From NCBI GenBank assembly GCA_030062745.1, contig CP099854.1, forward strand, positions 8,706,014 to 8,770,013: 64,000 nucleotides of DNA, written 5' to 3'. The translations under genes and the position numbers were made by a program. A model generated the notes under the pieces. That model saw only the letters and a list, made by a program, of their open reading frames with translations, did no database searches and was not told where the DNA came from. Within the stretch, counting starts at the first letter, position 1; each line of letters opens with the position of its first letter. Positions 50,201 to 59,638 of this stretch are shown in pieces. Source of the stretch: Capitulum mitella. Lineage: Eukaryota; Arthropoda; Thecostraca; Pollicipedomorpha; Pollicipedidae.

Positions 50201-53200
50201 GTCACGGTGGAGGAGGTTACGGTGGAGGAAGTAAGTGAGGTTGCCAGTGCGGTGACGAGCGTGATTCATGAGGCACGTCGTGGAGTTCAACAGCCGTCAA
50301 AGAGAGAATTTTATTCGGTAATATCGAGCAGTAATGGCTGTAGTGTTTCGCCAATCCGACATTTCAGGCGTACTTAACATTATGCATGTAAGTACCCAAG
50401 GACGAAGAACAGTGGAGCCGGTAATCCATGGCCCGGTTCCATTTTTTTTTTATTTATTTGGTATGAACTCCGTAGCGCTGCGTGGTAAGAACGTCTGAAA
50501 ACTTTTTCATTTTTTACCAGTGCCTACGCCTGCCTGCGACACCGGAGACGATTTTTTTTATGGAAATGTCTCGCGTTTGGATGATGGGACAAACGCATTA
50601 CCCATGCATGCTTCCAGAAACGCCCGTTGCGTCAGTTCTTATTCCGCGCACTGGTCTGCGGCGGTTTCCACCATAACTCGTTCAAAGGGCAGTTCGAACC
50701 GCAGCCTAAATCAGACAATGCAGGCAGCGGCCGCATACCAAAACCACCGCCTCCATAATCAGAGCGCCCGCTGCGGTCGCACCCGGGGCTCTGGGCCCGC
50801 CCTCGGCTGTGCGCGCTGACCTTTGCCCCTCGTGGCCGGCGCGTGCTCTCGGGGCAGAGACCGGACTTTCGCTTTCTGCGTGCGCCGGCGCCGGCGGCGG
50901 CCGCGGCGGCAGGGGTCACCGACCTCGGTCAGTTTCCTGAGGGGGTCAGGAAGGGGAGGGCGAAGGCGGGCCTGGGCATGTTGGGTCGGTCGGGCGGCAG
51001 GGTGAGTGCATAGACGTGATAAATAATGAGCGACGCGGAGCTGGGAGAGGAAGTCTCTGTTTTTAGTACGCAAGAAAGATGGTGTTGCTCGCGTTCTGGT
51101 ATTTAAATTCGAACCCGAATGGGGCTCGCGGAAGACGCAAACAGGATTACGCGTTACAGAAGATGTAACGCGTGATCACGGAGGTATCAGCAGTAATTTT
51201 GGGCGTGTTTCGTCTTGGCCGGACTGCTCCTCATTTCCGCGGACGGGGTTCCCGAGACTTTTGCTCCCGAAACGAGAACAGCTAGAGTTCAATCGCTGGT
51301 GGAATCCGAATATCCCATTGTTACAGAAGCGTCTTAAGCAGGGCGGGTACCACCATTCGTTCGCGTTGTGCACGGCTTTCGATCCATTTGTGAACACGCC
51401 TTCTTTTCCTCCACGATTTCTCGCGTACGCGGCATTCCGACCGCCATAATTAGGGTCAGAAAGTCGCTGTTGAGATATATAATGCTGCATGGCATGTCCG
51501 TGCGAAGTCATTATCTGGTATCGTTTTGCAGAGTGTTGTTAAACCGTGACACAGTGTAACATAATTTGGTTGGAGGACATGTTGGTCATTGTGTTGACAT
51601 GCTGATTACATCTAAGTTGGTCATGAACAAAGTTATCGGTGGCAAGGGCACATTGATAACAGAACAATGCTCTTCCTTCCACCTCACCCCTTCCCTTCAC
51701 CCCGTCTAGGAGGACAGGCAGCAGAAACGCCATCACCAGGAACCACGTGTGGTCGAAAGGGACAGAAAGCATTGTTGCGTCGATCGGTTCAGATCTCCCG
51801 CAAAGTACAATTTACGTACCGCGACCAGTAAACGGTTGTACGTGCTTCATCCGATGCCGTTAAAACCCCATTTTGTATGTCGTGAAACCCTGTTTTTCAT
51901 TCAGGAGGCAGAGGACAATGCATGCAGATGCGGACGGGATTTCAATTTTGTGCCTCTTCACATGCCTGGCGCAAACCCCAGCGCAGCGACAACGACTCGG
52001 CACGGAGATAAACTGCCCTTCTCCTGAACGCGCGGGCGGCGGTCGGTGTGATTTAGTGGCCTGTTTTCACCACTGACTGCTGCTGCTGGCTCCTCTCTCC
52101 GTTGTTCTGCTGGCCCGATTTCCCGTCCAAAGGCCTCCACCGCGGCTTCGTAACTCATTCCCGACTGAAAGGAAGGCAGGAGACAGACAAACAGACAGAC
52201 GGACAGACAGAGAGACAGGGAAATCAGAGGGAAAGAAGGACATTGTCAATGTCTGTGTTATTTTGTATGGCGTGACCTAACCGGTTCCAAAAGCGGCCAA
52301 TTCGTGCGTATTAAACGTGAACGTTTTGAGCTTGGGACATGTATTTGGCTTCATTTACCCAGCAAGTTTTACGTGTACATACAATTTCACGCAGCCTTGG
52401 CTGCATATGGCACATAAAATATAAAATATTCATTATATACTTTATAGCTGTCTATTGAAAACCGCAATGTAGCCATGGTTCTTTGCCGATACTTTTTTCG
52501 TTTTAGTTCCCTTGCGTTTTAACCAGATTCCTCTTGCTTGCATAGATGGAGGATTTATTGCTGTGCAGCCCAGCTCTGGATACGGAGCGCCCTCGAAGCC
52601 AAGTTCTGGATACGGAGCGCCTTCAAAGCCCAGCTCCGGATATGGAGCGCCCTCAAAACCCAGCTCTGGATATGGAGCGCCCTCTAAGCCCAGCTCTGGA
52701 TACGGAGCGCCCTCGAAACCCAGTTCTGGATATGGAACACCCTCTAAGCCCAGCTCCGGATACGGAGCGCCCTCGAAACCCAGTTCTGGATATGGGGCGC
52801 CCTCAAAGCCCAGCTCTGGATACGGAGCGCCCTCTAAGCCCAGCTCCGGATATGGAGCGCCCTCAAAGCCCAGCTCTGGATACGGAGCGCCCTCGAAGCC
52901 CAGCTCTGGATACGGAGCACCTTCCAGTGGAGGTAATGACCAGAAACGCGTCGCAGCGGCTGACTCTTCTGCGCCTTTTACGGCATGGACAGTTTAAATG
53001 GTAGGGTTTGACCCTAGACTTTGATTGTTTCTTTAGATTGTTTTGACAACGCAAAATGAAACCACTTTTTGTCGCTATGCCAATGAAAAGGCAGGCAGAA
53101 CGTTTACATAATAATCAACGCAAGCATGCCTCTAATTTGAAATGTTCTGATACGTTGTAAACTGTGCTGTAACTGAGCATTGTTTTGGCAAGTGTAAAAA

Positions 53201-56118
53201 CGTTTGCTTATGAGAACTTCATCAAAATCACCGCCTGCTCGGTTGACCGACTTGGCAGTCAAAGTTTACTGAAAAAAGTACAGACCACATTATCTTTTCC
53301 TTAATATTTGATTTTCCTGTCTTCCATGAGCATTGGCAGCTTTGTTTAAAAACCATGTGAAACTGGAGAACCTTTCCGACCAGGCCATGGCGGAGGCGGA
53401 TCCGGTTACGCAGGCGGTGGAGGAGGCGGATCTGGATACTCTGGCGGCGGATCCGGGTCCGGACACTCCTCTGGTGGAGGAGGCGGGTCTGGGTACTCTG
53501 GTGGTGGAGGTGGATCCGGATACTCTGGCGGCAGCACAGGAGGCGGATCCGGATACTCCAGCGGTGGGTCCGGATATTCCTCTGGTGGAGGAAGTGGATC
53601 CGGATACTCTGGCGACGGGGGCGGATCCGGATACTCTGGCGGCACCGGTGGAGGCGGATCCGGATACTCCAGCGGCGGGTCCGGATCCGGACACTCCGGC
53701 GGCGGGTTCGGCGGGAGTGGCGGCGTCTCCAGCTACAGCTCCTACGGTACGGACCCGGGATCCGCGGTCTCCCGTCCTCCTCCGGCCGCCTCTTACGCCA
53801 CGCCCTCGGCGGCGTTCCCCACCACCCTGCGGCCGATGCCGGTCATGACCCAGCCGGCGTCGTTCGTCGCGCCCCTCCCTCACCCGGAACGCCTTCCGGC
53901 CCATGCTGTCGACGGGGGCCGGTCAGGGGCAGCGGTCAGCCCCCCCGAGGGCGGTCCCCCTGGCCCGGCCGGCGGTGGTCGGCAACGCCTACGCTCCGCC
54001 GTCGGGAGCCAATCAGAACTTCGGCACGTCGCAGACAGCCAATCAGAACTACGGTGCCCCACAGACAGCCAGTCAGAACTACGGTGCCCCGCAGACAGCT
54101 AGTCAGAACTACGGTGCCCCGCAAGCAACCGCTCAGAACTTTGGTTTCTCACAGACAGCTAGTCACAACCTCGGTGCGTCGCAGACAGCGAATCAGAACT
54201 ACGGTGCCCCACAGACAGCCAATCAGAACTACGGCGCACCGAGCGGGCGGACAATCGGCCAAACGGGAGCGACTTCTCCAAGGTCACGCCTCGTCCTCGG
54301 TCGCGGGTTCCGGCGGGGGCGGTCACGGTGCCTCGGGGCGAGACCGGGCCACGCGGCGGCCCGCGTTCGCTCAGACCTTACAGTCCGATCCAGGCCGATG
54401 CGTCGCCGACCGGGAGGGTTCGGTTCCCGCCTGCCGGCTCCCAGCGCCGCCCGGCGACGGCCCAGAAACAGGGGTTCGTGAGGTTCCCGACAGGTGGCGG
54501 TAGCGTCGCGCAGGATTATGGGGCCGCGGGGGGCACGTTCATCCAGGGCTCTGCAGGGGTGGCAGGGGCAGCAGGGGCAGGGTTTGGGCTGAGGTCTCAG
54601 GGACAGCGTGTGACTAACCAGGCTGCTCAGTCGATTAGTAGTTCCCAAACGCATGGCGCTCCCGGTTCGCAGAGTGGGTCGGTGTCGACTCGGGGTCAGG
54701 ACACGCGCAACACAGCCGCCAGCGGGCAGGGATCTTACTCCGGCCAAACCGGACAGCGACCTGTCGTCGGAAACAGCGCTCAGACGGCGCGGAATACAGT
54801 AAATGTCGGCGGAACGGCTCAGTACAGTTCCGGTGCCTCCGGCGGATTCCAAACTTCATCAGGGGGCCAAAGCTCCGCTACTTCATCATCACAGTCGCTC
54901 TCCGGCGCCGTTGCGCAGACACAAACGTCCACGCCTTTCTCCCCGCAAACGAGTCCGACGTCACAGTCGACACACATCACACGCCAGGGATCACAAGCAC
55001 CCGACTTCGATTTCCGCGGCCGCCCCTCATCCAGCGAAAGCCCCGTCTCGGGCGGCAGCGGCGTCCTGAACACGCAGACTTACAGCATTTCCACCGGCAA
55101 CCCGGGCGCCGGGCAGCTCTCCGCCGTCACGGGCGGCTCCCGGACGGTAACGTCACCAGAGGCGCTCGGCGAAGCCGTGACGTCATTTGTTGACGTCACA
55201 ATCAGCAGCCGCAGACGACGACGGAGTCCGTCGGCTTCAGGACGTCCGTCTCGCATCCCGTGACAGTCACCGAGTCCAGTGTCGTCTCCAGCACCGGCTC
55301 CAACATCGCCTCCAGCACCAGCTCCAGCTTCGGCACGACTTCCGGTTCCACCACCACCGTCTCGAGCTCGGTTTCCGGCCTCGGCTCGTCCACCGTCTCC
55401 GGCATCAGCTCCAGCCCCGGGGTCCAGCACGACGACCAGCGCCGGCTCCGGCAGCGGCGTCCAGGACGCGCTGGACGCGGCCTTCGGCGCTGCCACGGAG
55501 GCGGCCCCGCCGGGCCGCACCACCACGCTCGTCTCAGCCGACTTCGACGACGCCTCGATCCGCGCCTCGATCGAGGCGAGCATCGAGGCAGCGACGGACG
55601 GCGGCGAGGCGCTGCGTCCGTCCGGCACGCTCTCCAGCCCCGAGCTTGACGCCCTCAGCGCCGGCATGTTCGTCGTCGACGGCATGACGGTGTCGGCGGA
55701 CGGCCTGGTGACTTTGGAGCTGGTTCGCACCGAGCCGCCAGGGGCGCTGGCGTCAAGCACGGACGGCTACAGCTACCCGCGGCCGCAGCGGCCGCTCTCG
55801 CTCGTCGACGACAGCGCCGACACGGCGACGTCACACGCCGACACGGTGACGTCACGCGTGAACGAAGTGCTGTCACGCGCCGACACGGCGACGTCACGCG
55901 TCGACGCGGTGACGTCACGCGCCGACACGGTGACGTCACGCGCGGACGAAGTGACGTCGCGCGTCGACGAGGTGACGTCGCCAGCCGGCGAGCGGTCGGC
56001 GTCGGCGTTGCTGGAGTCGCCGGCGCTGGACAGCGCCTACCTGCCACCTGGCGGCGGCGCAACGAAGCAGAGCCGCAAGCGCAACGTGTCGTGGTCGCGG
56101 TGGCTGCCAGGCAGGTAA
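44138..56118 (+). CDS. Resilin-like mosaic structural protein gene (multi-exon; first coding exon uncertain)
   Basis: This is the only convincing gene in the window. Five exons (44138-44200, 49206-49407, 50069-50230, 52546-52932, 53384-56118) join in consistent phases (0, 1, 1, 1), each with AG acceptors and GT donors. The product starts with a signal peptide and then consists almost wholly of low-complexity repeats: Gly/His, PSSGYGAPSK, SGYSGGG and NQNYGAPQTA units. YGAP-containing repeats and Gly-Ser-Tyr blocks are typical of arthropod resilin-type elastomers and cuticular or silk-like proteins, so an extracellular elastic or structural matrix role is likely. I see no Rebers-Riddiford chitin-binding motif, so it may not be a true pro-resilin. 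The last exon needs frame changes to read throughout. Total length would be about 1,180 residues if exon 6 is one exon. The repeat class is seen directly; the function is inferred. Confidence 0.75.
44201..49205. other. Intron 2 of the structural gene
   Basis: This 5.0-kb interval lies between a GTGAGT donor and a TTCCAG acceptor, both phase 0, so unseen phase-0 exons could lie inside it. It contains GC-rich islands (45540-45900 and 46570-46990), the DR4 array, and otherwise AT-rich sequence. No further coding exon is recognisable. Confidence 0.6.
46790..46825. promoter_or_regulatory. Four exact AGGTCA half-sites in DR4 spacing
   Basis: AGGTCA begins at 46790, 46800, 46810 and 46820, separated each time by exactly four bases (GCAG, GCGA, GCGA). 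Direct repeats of AGGTCA with 4-bp spacing are binding sites for nuclear-receptor dimers, including EcR/USP in arthropods. The array lies in intron 2 of the structural gene within a CpG-rich stretch. It could also be a chance 10-bp slippage repeat. Binding is inferred, not shown. Confidence 0.45.
49206..49407 (+). CDS. Exon 3: Gly/His block and basic amphipathic linker
   Basis: The exon follows a C-rich tract ending TTCCAG and ends at G|GTGGGT (phase 1). Its 202 bases encode a Gly/His/Tyr-rich start (GGGHGGGGHHGGYGGGG) and then a distinctly non-repetitive Lys-rich segment containing KKGFDFGAIF, KKKRLFSGIKQKLGG and FASVKAPFLRIKGQLLKKG. The Lys and hydrophobic residues alternate as in amphipathic helices, so this may be a folded or interacting module between disordered glycine blocks. 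Codon use is strongly GC-rich at third positions (AAG, CTG, ATC, GGC), as in the other exons. Confidence 0.75.
50069..50230 (+). CDS. Exon 4: end of the basic linker and GGH/GGY repeats
   Basis: The acceptor is CTGTTCAG at 50061-50068 and the donor is A|GTAAGT. The first two bases complete a glycine codon with the last base of exon 3. The segment NLLSSKGRQLIQFADQLKSK continues the amphipathic linker. A run of five Gly and then HGGG, GYGGG, HGGGHGGGH and GGYGGG units follow. Gly-His-Gly and Gly-Tyr-Gly repeats are common in arthropod cuticular and glycine-rich extracellular proteins. The exon leaves one base (A) that pairs with AT at the start of exon 5 to encode Asn. Confidence 0.8.
50231..52545. 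other. Intron 4 of the structural gene
   Basis: The intron starts with a consensus GTAAGT donor and ends at TTGCATAG. It includes a CpG-rich block (50640-51010) and the CAGA microsatellite. No coding sequence is recognised. Confidence 0.65.
52185..52220. repeat. CAGA/CGGACAGA microsatellite
   Basis: An imperfect (CAGA)n tract (ACAGACAAACAGACAGACGG) lies in intron 4 of the structural gene. Confidence 0.85.
52546..52932 (+). CDS. Exon 5: twelve tandem PSSGYGAPSK decapeptides
   Basis: The acceptor TTGCATAG precedes ATGGAGGATTT. After the split Asn codon it reads GGFIAVQ and then twelve decapeptides of consensus PSSGYGAPSK: one has T for A (PSSGYGTPSK) and the last ends PSSGYGAPSSGG. The donor is G|GTAATG. 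YGAP with flanking Pro/Ser closely resembles the elastic repeats of arthropod resilin, whose tyrosines form dityrosine cross-links. That is family knowledge; the cross-linking here is inferred. The ATG at the exon start is out of the repeat frame and is not a start codon. Confidence 0.88.
52569..52928 (+). repeat. 30-bp coding minisatellite, 12 units (PSSGYGAPSK)
   Basis: There are twelve head-to-tail 30-bp units with no length variation. Differences are mostly silent: TCT/TCC and TAC/TAT in the SGY core, and TCG/TCA/TCT before AAG. Exact unit length and silent divergence fit purifying selection on the decapeptide together with unequal-crossover homogenisation. Confidence 0.95.
53384..56118 (+). 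CDS. Exon 6: SGYSGGG, NQNYGAPQTA, Ser/Thr/Gln-rich and heptad regions (frame breaks)
   Basis: The acceptor TTTCCGACCAG restores the phase left by exon 5 (G|GC). Call the reading frame at 53386 f1. The plausible protein follows f1 (SGYSGGG blocks, then YATPSAAFPTTLRPMPVMTQ), f2 from between 53849 and 54007 (eight ANQNYGAPQT-type repeats), f0 near 54275-54330 (AGSGGGGHGASG), f1 to about 55200 (Ser/Gln/Gly-rich), f0 from about 55200 to 55420 (Ser/Thr-rich), then f1 to TAA at 56116. The net shift is zero, and 53386-56118 is an exact multiple of three. f1 alone is broken by TAG at 54100 and 54160 and TGA at 55261. Sequencing or assembly indels in GC homopolymers, undetected introns, or recent decay could explain this. 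The exon start and repeats are well supported; the internal structure is not. Confidence 0.6.
53386..53730 (+). repeat. Gly-Ser-Tyr coding repeat (GGGSGYSGG type)
   Basis: Irregular units of GGA-TCC-GGA-TAC-TCT-GGC-GGC encode SGYSGG with variable Gly runs and occasional Ser, His, Thr or Asp. The TCCGGA core recurs throughout. On the opposite strand the same DNA gives a Pro-rich open frame (YPDPPP), which is a mirror of the repeat and not a second gene. Confidence 0.85.
54008..54247 (+). repeat. Eight 30-bp coding units (ANQNYGAPQT type)
   Basis: Eight decapeptide units are seen in one frame, including ANQNFGTSQT, ANQNYGAPQT, ASQNYGAPQT, TAQNFGFSQT and ASHNLGASQT. They share the YGAP core and 30-bp period with the exon 5 array but have a different Asn/Gln-rich flank. 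The central units are more diverged than the outer ones. Confidence 0.9.
55816..55983 (+). repeat. Eight 21-bp coding units (heptapeptide ADTVTSR type)
   Basis: Eight heptads run in f1: ADTATSH, ADTVTSR, VNEVLSR, ADTATSR, VDAVTSR, ADTVTSR, ADEVTSR and VDEVTSP. Each carries acidic, hydroxyl and basic residues at fixed positions. The DNA contains three perfect TGACGTCA palindromes at 55847, 55910 and 55931. The array sits near the C-terminus just before PAGERSASALLES. Confidence 0.85.
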
Positions 56119-59100
56119 CTGCGCATGCGCAGCGCGGCGGACGCGGCGCGGTCCTCGCATGCGGCAGAGGTTCGTCTGGTGACGCGGCCTGCTGGTGGCC
56201 TGGGGACTGGCATGACTGGAATGGGCACCGGGCGGACTCGGGACTGACTGGAATGACTAGACTGAGTAGGAGTCGGAATGACCGGGTTGACTCTCGTTAA
56301 TCGGTGGTGTGGCCGGGGTTGACGGCTGAAGTTACACTGTTCACGGGAATAACGGCTGGCGTCAGTTTGTTGACTGGAGTGGCGGCTAACGTCATCTCTG
56401 TTGAATGACGCCTGGGAAGAGTTTAGGTTGGTTGATGTAACGCCGGTATCTGAGTCTGGGTTTAGTACGGTCATTTTTAGTAACAAGTTTTATAGTCTCG
56501 CTCTAACCTGGTGTGTTTACTTCAAATTACTTACGTAGATCAGAATCATTAGTACGGGTGGCGTTTACAGCTTTGCAGAGATTTAGCTAGCTCTTCTGGA
56601 ATTGACTAGAAAGGCAATGGTGTATGCCAGCATTTGATGACTGTTGATGGTTGTCGTACGATTTTTTGATATCTGCCATAATTCAATAGGAACGTTTGAA
56701 ATTTGGTTACTAAAACATCGGAATAATGTAAGATTGAGACAGAAGCATATTGCATCTGGCCTCGCAGTACATATTTGGGTTTTGTACTATTTCTTTCATT
56801 GCCAACGTCCTTTTTGTTTGCGAACTTGCGGAACTGGAATCACGGAGGAAAACAGAAAAAAACTGTTGTCATTGTGCGACAGACTACCCGGCAACCATGC
56901 TTTCCAGTAAGCTTTACGTGTTGTAGAATGCGCCATCCAGGAATCTTCCGTTAGATGCCGTAATGCGCAGAGGAGTTAACCACCCAAGACTGGGGCCACT
57001 GCAGATGCAATGATAGACATCAAGACATTGTCGACCAGGGACTTCTGACACCGTGGACTATGGAAGACTTAAAAAAGTCGCTCTCCCCCTTTTTTACGAG
57101 AGAGGGCTGTTTTATTATGTCTAATATGGAACTTCTCGACATTGATGTGTGACTGCTGAATCACTTTATGTAAGAACAAATTTGTCAAAGACCAACTGAC
57201 ATGGCGTGGGGACATTTAGATGCGATCACTATCGACAGACTTACACATCGGACTTGTCAAAAAGACGCCTTTGAAACATAGTCAGTTTAATTTGACGCCA
57301 GTGTCTCTCTCGGACCACCTCAGGTCAAATCAACTCACTTCGGTTCACATCGGGTCAGGTCGTTACCTCAGCTTGAGCTGCCTCGGGCCAGGCCACTTCA
57401 GGTCATTGACATCAGGTCACATGGAAGGACAAGCAGGCAGACAGGGCGCTTCAACGGAACCTCACTGCCAGCAAGAAGACAGAGGTGGCCATGTACTGAA
57501 CCCATGTCTAACGAATTGGGCTGAAGATACATGCCATAGGCAGGCATATGACCAGCTTCATCCAATGACGGACAGTTCAGGTGTGGTTGGTAACTGTCGT
57601 CGAAAGCTGGGACAAAGTCAACACCAGTCCCGACTTCACCAGCACTCATACAGTAAAGATGCAGCGACAACTACCATTGCCAGAGGCTTTACCACCATCC
57701 AGTGAGATTCCACTTCTACTATGGAGCAAAGGCGCCGAGGCTTAACAAACGCGATTCACATTCAAAGGAGGATGAAGGGAGCGTTGTCACGGCTACCAAC
57801 CCGCCTGGCGGAAGAAACCATCTGCCGTTCTTCCTGAACAAGAAACCAAGGCCGACCTGGTCAACATCTGACGAAGCGAACGCCTCACGACTCATGTCTT
57901 CTTCTCGTCTCCTGAGCGAGAAGTTCCCTGGTGTCTGCTGCTGTTGCTGAAGACCATCAATCGTTGTATATTTCCGGAGTAACCAAGCCAGCTCTCTTCT
58001 TGGCGGAAATCGGCTCTTGTTCCGAAGGAAAGTCCCTGAAGTCGTGCTGGAGTGTTCAGGAGGGCTGAACCAAGGCTTGAGGTGCTGCGAACTTTACTAG
58101 GCGAACGGTCTGTGTGAGAGGTCCACTGTCCTGCTGCGGAGTCTTTACTCGGAAAAGTGATCAGTGTATCCTTGGTACGCTGGTTCAGATATTTTGCATT
58201 GCTTTGAGCGGTTGTAAAGGTTTAGTCTTCGATCGCTGACTCAGTAAAGTCGGATTCGTTCTTTTGTTTTGATCTGTATTTTGTTGACAGCACTAGTTAC
58301 TTCCGTTTATTTTATCCCGAAATGTGTCCTATTTTTAAGGAATCCTGGTTTTGCATTATTATATCTAGCATGCCGGTGGATGCGCTACATTGGTGCCTGC
58401 CCTATGGCTAATGGTGTTCAGTTGCAGAAGAGTTAAATTTCGGGCTAATGGAGGAATCGATGCTGTGTGCTGGAATTCTTGTGCTCACAATGCCGATCTT
58501 TGAATTCAGATTACGAAAACTCTTTCACAAATCTGTGTCATTCCCTGGTACAGCTAGCAATTTCACATCAAATGGAAGATTGCACTTGCTCAATATTTGT
58601 TTTATTTAACAATGTCGGTTCGTTTCTTGTCATATTCGCTTATCCAAGATTTCACAATCATTTGGCTGCACGAAATAAGACGACCTGCTGGTTTTGACTT
58701 CACGGAGGTCTCGTGTCTGACGGTCACCACGCTCCACCCTCTCCCCAGATTCGCCCACTAAGTAGAAGAGATTTCCCATGTCGGAGCCGGCGGCAGTGGA
58801 CACGTCCGCGGGGCCGCCGAGCCGTACAACGAAGCGTCATCTCCGAGCATGATCCAACCGGTCATCACTGCTCCATGGGCGCCGAAGACTGTCGAAAACG
58901 ACGAACCGTTTCGGCGTTGTGACGGACTGAAGCCGTGACACCCGGCGCGGCGCGGTCGGCGCCCGTCACAGCTGTGACACTGTGCGAGAGCCGTTTGCAA
59001 ACTATGCGACCGCAGCATACAGAAGGCTGGGTGTGTGTCCGATGCTGCGTGGCTAATGCGCGAGACCGTCTTCGAGGCTTTTAAGGGAATGAGTTAATGG

Positions 59101-59638
59101 GATTAGAATGGTTGCTCTAAGAATGTGTTTGGTGTGGTTGTCCTGAGAATCTCGGTACTTGCGAGTGTTGCCGCGGTTTTCATGAGTATGGTAGATCCTT
59201 TATGTGCGCGCTGTTTGACTCAACAGCAGGAAAACGTTTTATGACCCTTTTAATATTGCGATGACATCTTTTGCACTGAATGAATGTTTCATGGTACAAA
59301 ATATTATAAGATGCTTATCACTCATTTTCTGTCTCTCTGTGTTTTCGTCCAGGAAGCCTTACGACTCAATTTTGACATTTTCGTGCTCGATCGTGATTTG
59401 CTACGGCAACGGAATTTTCTTAATTTATGTTTTGTGACTGCTGGCGAGGCTAACCTGACCAATGACGCCTCACGAATATTGGAAGGCTGGATTACATATC
59501 GTCATTCACAGACGAGTCAATGTACCAAATAAACTGCGTCCATTTTACTGGCGGTGTTCTTTGGTTCACCAAGAAGTGATCACGATTTTGGCTTCGAATG
59601 CATTTTACAGGACGGGAACGGAACAGTTTTCCGATTCG
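56119..59638. other. 3' flank of the structural gene; no second gene supported
   Basis: No AATAAA is seen soon after the TAA at 56116. The first ones are far downstream (near 59526), so the 3' end of the transcript is undefined. Frames at 57220-57705 and 57702-57950 are open but unrecognisable and could be 3'UTR. AGGTCA motifs cluster at about 57320-57415. Confidence 0.4.

Noticed and set aside
52546..53004. 152-residue frame starting at ATG 52546 (repeats of DTERP type)
   Set aside because: It is an out-of-frame reading of the PSSGYGAPSK array. The splice phase from exon 4 selects the other frame.
53290..53904. 204-residue minus-strand frame, and a YPDPPP-rich minus frame, opposite exon 6
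   Set aside because: They are antisense shadows of the GGA-TCC-GGA-TAC repeat. The + strand has the matching splice phase and the repeat grammar.
54229..55760. Long minus-strand frames of 207 and 226 residues in the GC-rich 3' part of exon 6
   Set aside because: High GC lowers stop frequency on both strands. The + strand frames show repeat structure and the minus ones do not.
57220..57957. Adjacent open frames of 161 and 82 residues downstream of the structural gene
   Set aside because: There is no acceptor in the right phase and no recognisable motif. They could equally be 3'UTR or random.
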